Source: Cellulosimicrobium cellulans (GTDB lineage Bacteria > Actinomycetota > Actinomycetes > Actinomycetales > Cellulomonadaceae). From it: a stretch of 64,000 nucleotides of DNA. Each line of letters begins with the position of its first letter. Within the stretch, counting starts at the first letter, position 1. The translations under genes were made by a program, and so were the position numbers. A model generated the notes under the pieces. It worked only from the letters and a program-made list of their open reading frames with translations, was not told where the DNA came from and searched no databases. The stretch is taken from NCBI RefSeq assembly GCF_007679345.1, contig NZ_VEGH01000010.1, positions 62,001-126,000 on the forward strand, in the 5' to 3' direction. Shown piece by piece: positions 42,253 through 49,729 of the stretch.

Positions 42253-43737
42253 TCAGCCCTCCCGCGCCCCCGCGGCCAGCTCCCGCACCCGCCGGTGCTC
42301 GGCCAGCACCGCCGCCGTCGGCTCCGCCAGGCACCGGCGCGCCACGCCCTCGAGCGCCTCCCGCCCGTCCCGGCGCACCCGCTCGGCCCGGCGACCCGCC
42401 GCCGCGCGCCGGGCCCGCACCGCGAGCCACGCGCACAGCACAGCGAGCACGGCCAGCACGGCCGCCGCCGGCCAGCCCAGCCCGAGCAGGTCCTCCGGGC
42501 CGGTGCCCGACCCCCAGGTGCGCCACGCGCCCGCGCCACCAGCGGCCAGCGCGCCGACGCCGAGCACGACCGCCAGCACCAGCAGCGTGACGGCGAGCCG
42601 CGACCGGCGGGTGACGACGGCCACCCGGGACAGCGCCTCGTCGGCCGCCGAGCGGATCTCCTCGGTGCCGGCGAGGGCGCCGCGCACCGCCTCGACCCAC
42701 CGGCGCGGCAGCCGCGCGGTGACCGCGTCGGTCCACTGGCCGCGCGCCAGCGCGACCGCGCCCTCCTGCACCGACACCAGCTCCGGGACCGTCGTCGCGC
42801 TCCCCCGCACCACCGCCGCGACCGCGTCCGCCAGCGCGGGCAGCCCCGCCGCGTGCGCGAGCGTCACCGCGACGGGCGTCACGTCCAGCGCCTCGGACGG
42901 CGGCTCCGCGTCGCCGACCTCGCCCTGCACGAGCCGCGCGGCGTCGGCGATCTCGGCGGACGCGCGCCGCGCCGCGAGGCTCTGCCGCCCGACGACCTCG
43001 GCGAGCGTGTCCCGCATCTCGGCGACCCCCTCGCCGGTGCGGGCGGACGTGCTGCGCACCTCGACGCCGGTGAGCCCGTCGGCGGCCAGCAGCCGCGCGA
43101 CGTCGGCGACCAGCGCCTCCCGCTGCTCGGCCGGCACGGTGTCCACCTGGTTGAGCACGACGAGCATCGCCCCCTCGTGCCCCACCAGGCCCTGGAGGTA
43201 GCCGGAGTGCAGCGAGTCGTCGGCGTACTTCTGCGGGTCGACGACCCAGATCAGCAGGTCGGCCATCGGCAGCAGCCGGTCGACGGCCTCGCGGTGCGCG
43301 TCCTCGATCGAGTCGTGGTCCGGCAGGTCGAGCAGCACGAGGCCGCGCAGCGGTGCCTCGGTGTCGCCGTCGAGGGCGCTCTCCCGCTCGATCCGGCGGT
43401 CGTCGGCGACGTCGAGCCAGTCGAGCAGCTTCTCCCCGCCTCCGCCCCACACGCAGGCGGTCGGCTGGGAGGTGGTGGGGCGCTTCACGCCGACCTCGGC
43501 GAACTCGAGCCCGCAGATCTCGTTGAACAGGCTCGACTTGCCGGAGCCGGTGCCGCCGAGCAGGGCGACGACCGTGTGGTCCACCCCCAGCGCGAGCCGG
43601 GTCCGCACCTGGTCGCCGATCCCCCGCACGCGCGTCGCCACGGCCGGGTCGAGGCGGTCGCCGCCGACCGCCAGCGCCTCGTCCAGCCGCGCCAGGCGCT
43701 TGGTGAGCGCGGCGGTGTCGCCGCGGGAGTCGGTCAT
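42253..43737 (-). CDS. Dynamin-like GTPase with C-terminal membrane hairpin (DynB-like, module B)
   Basis: A 494-residue GTPase with G1 GGTGSGKS (61-68), RPTT (86-89), DLPD (137-140) and NQVD (196-199). Hydrophobic segments at about 381-404 and 424-440. Blocks such as LLDLPDHDS, IWVVDPQKYAD and LNQ(A/V)D are shared with the module A protein at 35811, showing common origin. Its ATG overlaps the stop of the DynA-like gene (ATGA). The two subunits are expected to work together at the membrane, plausibly at the division septum. Confidence 0.75.
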   Translation of the reverse strand: MTDSRGDTAALTKRLARLDEALAVGGDRLDPAVATRVRGIGDQVRTRLALGVDHTVVALLGGTGSGKSSLFNEICGLEFAEVGVKRPTTSQPTACVWGGGGEKLLDWLDVADDRRIERESALDGDTEAPLRGLVLLDLPDHDSIEDAHREAVDRLLPMADLLIWVVDPQKYADDSLHSGYLQGLVGHEGAMLVVLNQVDTVPAEQREALVADVARLLAADGLTGVEVRSTSARTGEGVAEMRDTLAEVVGRQSLAARRASAEIADAARLVQGEVGDAEPPSEALDVTPVAVTLAHAAGLPALADAVAAVVRGSATTVPELVSVQEGAVALARGQWTDAVTARLPRRWVEAVRGALAGTEEIRSAADEALSRVAVVTRRSRLAVTLLVLAVVLGVGALAAGGAGAWRTWGSGTGPEDLLGLGWPAAAVLAVLAVLCAWLAVRARRAAAGRRAERVRRDGREALEGVARRCLAEPTAAVLAEHRRVRELAAGAREG

Positions 43738-45425
43738 GTCAGCCCCTTGATCACGGCCAGCCGCAGCCGCAGCGTCGACGCGGCGTCCGGTGCGAGCGCC
43801 GGGCGGTCCAGCACGGCGGCGGCCGCGTCCCGCTCGCGACCCGCCTGGTCGGCGGCGTGCTGCGCGAGCCGGTCGCGCAGCGTCCCCGCCACGGCGGTGC
43901 CGCGCTCGCCGAGCAGGTCGACCAGCATCCGGTCGGCCGCCTCCAGCCCGGCGGCCGACGCCAGCGCCAGCGCGGCCAGCCCCTCGTCGCCGAGGGCGCG
44001 CTGCGCGGCGGCGGCCCGCTTGGCGGCCTTGGCGGCGACGCGCTTCGCGGTGCGGTCGTCGCCCGCCGGGGCGGGGGTCGCCGGGTCGGCGGTCAGCACC
44101 TCGACCGCCCCGCCGACCCAGTCCCGGGCGGCGCGCTCGACCTCGCGCGGCCGGTCCGCGGCCCGGTCGGCGGCCGACCAGTCGCCCGCGAGGGTCGTCG
44201 CGCCCGCCGGGCCGGCGGCCAGGGCGTCGCGCAGCGCGGTCTCGGTCGCGGCGCCGACGGCCGACAGCGTCGAGGTCGCCGACGACACCAGGTCCTGCAC
44301 CAGCGGCATGACCGCCGCCGCGCGGTCCCGGCCGGCCCGGCGCGACCGGTCGACCCGCCCGCCGCCCTTCAGCACGTCCGCGAGCGCCGCGCCCGGCGCG
44401 GTCAGCTCGGTCCAGCGCGCCTGCACCGCGCCCTGCGCGACGGCGCCGCGCGTGATCGTGCGGCGCGCGTCCTCCGCCGGTGCGCGCACGGCGTCGTCGA
44501 GGGCCGTGCGCACCGCGGCCGCGGCCTCGGCCTGCCGGTCCACCGCGTCGACGAGCTCGTCCACCCACGGCCGCAACGCGGCGAACGACCCGCGCAGCGT
44601 CCGGGCGACGACGGTCCGCGCCCGGTCGGCACCGGCGAGCATGGTCAGCCAGCGGGTGATCGGCGCGACCAGCCCCGCGTCCATCAGCCCCTCGTGCGGC
44701 CCGAGGTCCGGCACCACGAACAGCGGCGAGCCCTGCATCCCGTGCGAGCGGAGCCGGTCCAGCAGGTCCCCGCGGACCGTCGGCAGCGACGCCGGGTCGA
44801 CGCGGTTGAGCACCATCGCCACGGACGCGCCGCGCTCGGTCGCGCCGGTGAGCACCCGCCAGGGCAGCGCATCGCCGTACCGGGCGGCAGTCGTGACGAA
44901 CAGCCACAGGTCGGCCGCCTCCAGCAGCCGGTGCGCCGAACGCCGGTTCGCCTCCTCCACGGAGTCGACGTCGGGCGCGTCCATCAGCGCGATGCCGCGC
45001 GGCACCCGCTCCGACGCCACGATCTCCACGGCGTCGGTCACGGGGTGCTCGCGCACCAGCTCCGCGTCGTCGGGGTGGTGCACCAGCACCGGGCGGCGCG
45101 TCGTCGGCCGCAGCACGCCGGCGGTGGTCACCTCGGTGCCCACCAGCGAGTTCACCAGCGTCGACTTGCCCGCCCCGGTCGACCCCGCGACCACGACGAT
45201 CGCCGGCGCGGACAGCTGCCGCAGCCGCGGCACCAGGTGGTCGGCGAGCTGGTCGACCAGCCGGGTCCGGGACGCCCGCGCGGCGCCCACGCCGGGCACC
45301 TCGAGCGGGAACTCGGTCGCCCGCACGTCGCGCAGGAGGTCGGTCAGGGCGTCGAGCAGGGACGTCGCGGCGAGCGGCCGGTCGAGGACATCCCGCGCCG
45401 CCGAGCTCTCCGCCTGCACGTTCAC
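43734..45425 (-). CDS. Dynamin-like GTPase (DynA-like, module B)
   Basis: A 563-residue protein when started at GTG 45425, which has GAGGAT (45432-45437) 6 nt upstream; a longer frame from 45497 lacks such support. GTPase motifs are AGSTGAGKS (80-88), RPTT (106-109), DAPD (149-152) and NRVD (207-210). The block DAPDVDSVEEANRR followed by ADLWLFVTTAARY is nearly identical in module A. Unlike that protein it has no evident membrane hairpin and no long Gly/Pro tail. Translationally coupled to the DynB-like gene. Confidence 0.75.
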   Translation of the reverse strand: MNVQAESSAARDVLDRPLAATSLLDALTDLLRDVRATEFPLEVPGVGAARASRTRLVDQLADHLVPRLRQLSAPAIVVVAGSTGAGKSTLVNSLVGTEVTTAGVLRPTTRRPVLVHHPDDAELVREHPVTDAVEIVASERVPRGIALMDAPDVDSVEEANRRSAHRLLEAADLWLFVTTAARYGDALPWRVLTGATERGASVAMVLNRVDPASLPTVRGDLLDRLRSHGMQGSPLFVVPDLGPHEGLMDAGLVAPITRWLTMLAGADRARTVVARTLRGSFAALRPWVDELVDAVDRQAEAAAAVRTALDDAVRAPAEDARRTITRGAVAQGAVQARWTELTAPGAALADVLKGGGRVDRSRRAGRDRAAAVMPLVQDLVSSATSTLSAVGAATETALRDALAAGPAGATTLAGDWSAADRAADRPREVERAARDWVGGAVEVLTADPATPAPAGDDRTAKRVAAKAAKRAAAAQRALGDEGLAALALASAAGLEAADRMLVDLLGERGTAVAGTLRDRLAQHAADQAGRERDAAAAVLDRPALAPDAASTLRLRLAVIKGLT

Positions 45426-45529
45426 ACCGTCATCCTCTCGTGTGAACGGGGAGGCGGCCAAACGTCCGCGCCGTGTGACCTGCGACGACTTCGGCACGCG
45501 GGGCGCGGGGCCGGGTCACCGGTGGCGCG

Positions 45530-45535
45530 TACCCT
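45530..45535 (+). promoter_or_regulatory. -10 element upstream of tRNA-Arg
   Basis: TACCCT 40 bases before the tRNA. The -35 is not clear. Confidence 0.4.
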
Positions 45536-45575
45536 GGGTGCGCCGGTCGCGCGGCCCCGTGCGGCGCCCGGCGAC

Positions 45576-45648
45576 GCCTCCATAGCTCAATGGATAGAGC
45601 AACGGCCTTCTAATCCGTCGGTTGCAGGTTCGAGTCCTGCTGGGGGCA
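45576..45648 (+). tRNA. tRNA-Arg (TCT anticodon)
   Basis: A 73-nt cloverleaf. Acceptor GCCTCCA pairs with TGGGGGC (one G-T), D arm AGCTCAATGGATAGAGC, anticodon loop CTTCTAA with TCT, and T arm GCAGGTTCGAGTCCTGC. CCA is not encoded (ACCC follows). The anticodon stem has a C-T mismatch next to the loop, which I recall as common in actinobacterial versions. It reads the rare AGA codon and lies at the edge of a lower-G+C gene block. Confidence 0.95.
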
Positions 45649-45688
45649 CCCGGACGCTGCCGTTCGCTCGTTCCTCGAGCGCGGCGGC

Positions 45689-45716
45689 GCGGCCCTCGGT
45701 CCGGACCGAGGGCCGC
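45689..45716. terminator. Loop-less 28-bp palindrome between tRNA-Arg and the guanidino operon
   Basis: GCGGCCCTCGGTCC (45689-45702) is followed directly by its reverse complement (45703-45716). It lies 40 bases after the tRNA and 7 bases before the amidinotransferase stop, between convergent units, so it can terminate both. Confidence 0.8.
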
Positions 45717-45722
45717 GTCCGT

Positions 45723-46853
45723 CTACCGCGTGTAGTCCTGCGGCCCGCCGTCGCGGGTGAGGTCGAGCGTGACGCAGTGGAACCCGCCACCCAGGGTCCG
45801 GGCGTGCCGGAGCCGCAACGGGATCACGTCGATGCCGTGGCGCTCGAGAGCGCGCACCAGCGCCGGATGGGTCGCGTCCACCACCGCGAGGTCGGTGTCG
45901 ACCATGAGCAGGTTCATGCTGATCCACGGTGAGCTCAGGTCGAACGGGTTCACCGAACCCGGCGCGGGTTCCGGGCACCAGACGACCTCCCAGCCGTCGA
46001 AACAGCGGGGCACCGTCTCCGGCGTGACGCGTCGCGGGTTGAGAAGGACCAGCCCCGGGCGCAGCAACGCGATCGTGCTGTCGATGTGGGTCCCCGCGTA
46101 CATATTTCTCAGCGGATGCACCCGGATTCCCTCGCCGAGGAGCCCCAGGAGAGACCGGAGCCACCGCAGACCGCGCTCGTTGCCGCTCCCGGAGACCTGG
46201 TAGAGCAGGTCCCGACCGAGGCGCAGGACGTTCGCGGCTTCGAACAGCGGTTCGTGGTCCGCCAGGCGGACCCGACCGCGCCCGTCCTCGAGGTACGTCG
46301 ACTCCTCCAGCCGAGGCTGCGGCATCGCCAGCCACTGCCCCCCGGCCGTCAGCACACCGTCCACGAGGTGGCGCAGCGCGAACGACTCGAAATACCGCGC
46401 TCGCGTCGGGCTCGCGGTCTCGACGACGGTGGGACCCAGCACGAGCGCCACATCGCGGGGGCAGTACGCGTACATCCCTGTGCTCTGCCATCCCGGTGCG
46501 CCGAACGGCGCGGCGTCGGCGCCCCCTTGCGCGCGATGCACCGTCACGTCGAGGCCCTCGAGCACCCGAACCAGCTCACCGAGGTCTTCCTCGGTCTCAC
46601 CGATCACGCGCGAGGACACCGGTCCGGCCGGAGCACCGGCTGCCCGGGCCCGAGGTAGCTCCGGGTACAGGTTGAGCCAGGCGGACGAGTCGGCCGCTGA
46701 GGGGATCGTCGCCCCGGTCGCCGTGCCGACCACGACCTCACGCAGACGGGTGAACTCGTCCCAGCTGCCGATCGGGACCCGCGACACCGCCCGCCAGGCG
46801 GGGTCCGACCCTGGCGCCGACGTGGTGTGGTGCGTGGCAGGGATGTCCGCCAC
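45723..46853 (-). CDS. StrB1/AGAT-type amidinotransferase
   Basis: A 376-residue enzyme of the glycine/inosamine amidinotransferase fold, which moves the amidino group of arginine to an amine through a cysteine adduct. Key blocks: FEAANVLRLGRDLLYQVSGSGNE (about 205-226), AGTHIDST with H256 and D258, SSPWISMNLLMVD, and GGGFHC with nucleophile C360. The ANVLR..DLLY.VS.SGNE pattern is closer, from memory, to StrB1 (streptomycin) than to glycine amidinotransferase. The GTG start lies 5 bases after the ligase stop, so it is the last gene of a three-gene operon. Lower G+C than surroundings. The acceptor amine is unknown. Confidence 0.85.
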   Translation of the reverse strand: MADIPATHHTTSAPGSDPAWRAVSRVPIGSWDEFTRLREVVVGTATGATIPSAADSSAWLNLYPELPRARAAGAPAGPVSSRVIGETEEDLGELVRVLEGLDVTVHRAQGGADAAPFGAPGWQSTGMYAYCPRDVALVLGPTVVETASPTRARYFESFALRHLVDGVLTAGGQWLAMPQPRLEESTYLEDGRGRVRLADHEPLFEAANVLRLGRDLLYQVSGSGNERGLRWLRSLLGLLGEGIRVHPLRNMYAGTHIDSTIALLRPGLVLLNPRRVTPETVPRCFDGWEVVWCPEPAPGSVNPFDLSSPWISMNLLMVDTDLAVVDATHPALVRALERHGIDVIPLRLRHARTLGGGFHCVTLDLTRDGGPQDYTR

Positions 46854-46857
46854 CGCG

Positions 46858-48183
46858 TCAGTCCTCGACTGCCAGGGCGAGCACACGCGACTCCAGCGCG
46901 CGTGCGGCGGCAGAGGTCGCAGCGACGGCGCAGTACATGACCGCCCCGGTGACGTCGACGTAGTTCGCCGTCAGCACGACTCCCTCGCCCGTGGCTCGGT
47001 CGAAGGCGAGCCCGCTGCGCTCGAGAGCCGCGACGGCGGCCGGGAAAGAGCGCACGGGCCAGGAGTCACGCTCCAAGAGCGTGCGCGCGTCGCTGCGCTG
47101 CGGGCCGAGCATCCGGTCCCGGAGCACGGTGTGCAGATGGGTCGACCCTGTGACGCGACCGTTGGTCTCGGTGAACAGCAGCTCGCCGTCGGGCGTCGCG
47201 ATCGCGTCGGCGCTGACACGCCCGCGGTAGCCCAGGGCGCGGAACGTGTCGCAGATCCGGCGCCCCTCGCGGACGAGCTCGTCGTGCAGCTCGCTGCGGA
47301 GCGACGGGGGCGGGACCACTTCGCCGGCAGCAACGGGTTCCATGAGGATCTCGCCGGTACCCGACAGCTCCGACGCGGCGTCGGTGACCTCGAACTCGGC
47401 GTAGACGGTCGTGCAGTCGGTGAAGAACCGCTCGATGACCACCCGGCTCTCGCCACCCGCGGTCATCCAGTCCCAGGTCGAGCCCAGGTACTCGGCGACG
47501 GCCTCGGAATCGGGGAGGACCGTGACCTCAGCGGCACCCGAAGGACGCACGCCGTCGTGCGGAGCCACGATCGTGTTGCCGAAGCCGCCACCGGCGTACT
47601 CCTGCTTGATCATCGCGGGATGCCCCTGCCCGAGGATGCGACGCAGTGTCGACAGCGCCCGCGCCGGGTCCGCGGTGACGACGCCCGGCGCGATCGTCAG
47701 TCCGATGCCGGTGGCAACCGCGCGGAACACGGCCTTGCTGTTCACCAGCGCGACGCCCCCCTGCGCACTGAACGCGTACCCGGCCAGCGCTTCCTGGACG
47801 CCGAGCGTCTCGCAGAGCTCCACCACGGCCTGGTCGTCGAAGCACGTCACGACCCGCTCGACGTCTTCGCCGACGATGGCGGCCCGCAGCTCGGAGATGA
47901 GCACGGGATCAGCCAGCCGGTCGGGCGTCAGCAGATCCGTACCCAACGCCCCCGCTGGCGGGACGAGGATCGTCAGGCTTCGCGGGTCGGTGCCGGTCAT
48001 CGAGGTGACGTACTCGAGCAGGTACGACGGGGGTCGCCACGGGAGCACGACGACATCCGAGTCCTGCGCGAACCACAGCATGCGCTGGGCGCCCCAGGCG
48101 CCACCCTTTCGCGCTCTCTCGGAGAGTCGGGACAGGTCGCCCACCATCTCCACGGTCCGGCTGTTGCCGATGATGATCTTCAC
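46858..48183 (-). CDS. PGM1-like pre-ATP-grasp peptide/amide ligase
   Basis: A 441-residue ATP-grasp ligase. A pre-ATP-grasp region (about 1-145) has GNSRTVEMVGDLSRLS and GAQRMLWFA; then come ALVNSKAVFR (145-154), MIKQEYAGGGFGN (191-203) with the ATP-binding Lys and glycine loop, and GRVSADAI..ELLFTETNGRVTGSTH (321-349) with metal-binding Glu and Asn. This architecture matches, from memory, PGM1 of pheganomycin biosynthesis, which couples a guanidino acid to peptides. GTG 48183 overlaps the exporter stop (GTGA) and has AAGGAG 5 nt upstream. With an amidinotransferase next door, ligation of a guanidino acid is a strong inference; the amine partner is unknown. Confidence 0.8.
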   Translation of the reverse strand: MKIIIGNSRTVEMVGDLSRLSERARKGGAWGAQRMLWFAQDSDVVVLPWRPPSYLLEYVTSMTGTDPRSLTILVPPAGALGTDLLTPDRLADPVLISELRAAIVGEDVERVVTCFDDQAVVELCETLGVQEALAGYAFSAQGGVALVNSKAVFRAVATGIGLTIAPGVVTADPARALSTLRRILGQGHPAMIKQEYAGGGFGNTIVAPHDGVRPSGAAEVTVLPDSEAVAEYLGSTWDWMTAGGESRVVIERFFTDCTTVYAEFEVTDAASELSGTGEILMEPVAAGEVVPPPSLRSELHDELVREGRRICDTFRALGYRGRVSADAIATPDGELLFTETNGRVTGSTHLHTVLRDRMLGPQRSDARTLLERDSWPVRSFPAAVAALERSGLAFDRATGEGVVLTANYVDVTGAVMYCAVAATSAAARALESRVLALAVED

Positions 48184-49505
48184 GTCGCTCCTTCGTCGGT
48201 GCTGGTGATTCCTTGGCGTCGTGCGGGCGTTGTCCTGGAGGGCCGCGTCCCGACGGCCAGAGCTCCCACCGAGGCGATCGCGACGATCGCCCCGGCGCAG
48301 ACGAGGAGCGTCAGCCGAGCCCCGAGGCCGGCGATGAGCGGGGCGGCGAGCAGCGCGCCCGCCGGCTGGGCGAACGTCTGCAGGGCTGTGCGTGCCGCGA
48401 GCACGGCGGCGAGGTCGCCGTGCGGCGCCGTCCGCTGGAAGTAGGCGGTCGTCGTCGAGGGGAACGGGCCCCAGAACACGCCCGCGACCGCGAACGACAC
48501 CCAGCCCCACACCGGCGCGACCCCCGCCCCGAGGGGGAGCAGGAACACCCCGACGCCGAGCACGCTCAGCAGGCTGGTGGGCAACAACGGCCAGCGTCGC
48601 AGGTACCCGGCGGCCGCTGCGCCGAGGAACCCTCCGATGCCGAAGCCCGTCAGGTACCCCGCGAGCGTGCCGGCGTCGGCGCCGAGGTCCTGGCGCACGT
48701 ACACGGTCAGCGCGACGGCGACCGGGCCGAAGCACAGGAAGAACGCGAACGAGACGGCGACCAACGCGCTCAGCGACCGGTCCGAGCCGATCGCTCCGAA
48801 CCCGGTGCCCCGGGACGGGACGCGTCCCGCAGGACGAGCACGGAGGCGAGCGGGGACGAGGAACCGGAACACCAGGGCCAGCACCGCGAACGTCAACGCG
48901 TCGATCCCGATGACGATGCTCGGGTCGGCCAGCGTCAGCAGCAGCGCCGCGAGCGGGGGCCCCGCGACGTACGCGAGCTCGAGCACGATGTTGATGAGGG
49001 CGTTGCCTGCCAGGTGGTGCTCCTGCGGAACCGCGTCCGCGAGGAGGACGTACCGGCCGGACTTGCCCCAGGCGTTGAGCAGCGAGGAACCCGCGAGGAG
49101 GGCGACGAGCACCTCGATGCTGAGCCCGCCGGTCGCCGCGAGCACCGGGACGGCGAGCAGGAATGCCGCGCGCAGCGTGGCGTCCCAGACCGCGAGCTGC
49201 GCACCAGCACGTCCCGTGAGCCAGCGCGCGAAGGCGAAGGCACCGATCGCGCCGGGCAGCGTGTAGGCAGCGGTGGCGACCGCCACCCAGGTGGCACCCT
49301 GCTCGACGGGCGCGATCTCCAGCGCCAGCCAGCCGATCGCGACCGCGCTCAGCCCGTCACCGATGCTGGACAGACCGATGCCCGCGAGCACCCGGCGCAG
49401 GAAGCGCACCCCCAGCACGGGCCGGTACGGCGACCTGAGCACGAGGCCGGGGACCCGGGCCCGGGGACGCGCGCGGGCATCCTCGCGTGCGACGTCATCG
49501 GGCAT
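48180..49505 (-). CDS. MFS exporter of the guanidino-ligase operon
   Basis: A 441-residue major facilitator with about 12 helices, of the MFS_3/enterobactin-exporter-like type (GLSSIGDGLSAVAIGWLALEI; AYTLPGAIGAF; TTTAYFQRTAPHGDLAAVLAAR). It is the first gene of the operon and its TGA overlaps the ligase GTG. It probably exports the product or gives self-protection. ATG 49505 has GAGTGT 7 nt upstream, so it is leaderless; GTG 49514 is an alternative. Lower G+C than its neighbours. Confidence 0.8.
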   Translation of the reverse strand: MPDDVAREDARARPRARVPGLVLRSPYRPVLGVRFLRRVLAGIGLSSIGDGLSAVAIGWLALEIAPVEQGATWVAVATAAYTLPGAIGAFAFARWLTGRAGAQLAVWDATLRAAFLLAVPVLAATGGLSIEVLVALLAGSSLLNAWGKSGRYVLLADAVPQEHHLAGNALINIVLELAYVAGPPLAALLLTLADPSIVIGIDALTFAVLALVFRFLVPARLRARPAGRVPSRGTGFGAIGSDRSLSALVAVSFAFFLCFGPVAVALTVYVRQDLGADAGTLAGYLTGFGIGGFLGAAAAGYLRRWPLLPTSLLSVLGVGVFLLPLGAGVAPVWGWVSFAVAGVFWGPFPSTTTAYFQRTAPHGDLAAVLAARTALQTFAQPAGALLAAPLIAGLGARLTLLVCAGAIVAIASVGALAVGTRPSRTTPARRQGITSTDEGAT

Positions 49506-49676
49506 GCCACCCACACTCGCAGCCGGGTGACCGACGGAACGGCCGATCGACCGGCTGTCCTGTCGTCGCCGGCGAGAACTGCCCCGCGCAGACCGGCTCG
49601 GAAGGGACGAACGTCCTCCATCTGCCGTCCGCGCGCCGCCGATCGTCCTGACCCCCGCGACCGGGGTTCACTGGAT

Positions 49677-49714
49677 CGTTCTGCCCGACACGCCCCGGCG
49701 TGTCGGGCAGAACG
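49677..49714 (-). terminator. Terminator of the GH3/ABC operon; 18-bp perfect hairpin
   Basis: Arms CGTTCTGCCCGACACGCC (49677-49694) and complement (49697-49714) with only 2 bases between, 15 bases past the GH3 stop on the minus strand. It also marks the upstream edge of the guanidino operon. The 170 bases between it and the exporter start hold no precursor-like peptide gene that I can support. Confidence 0.85.
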
Positions 49715-49729
49715 CTCCACCGAACTACC

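Noticed and set aside
45628-45648. tRNA-Arg 3' end as an attachment site for an integrative element
   Set aside because: I found no repeat of the tRNA 3' end near the far edge of the low-G+C block, and no integrase gene.
49515-49676. A short precursor-peptide gene for the PGM1-like ligase upstream of the exporter
   Set aside because: Only frames with no ribosome site and no repeated core were seen; they run on into the exporter gene in another frame.
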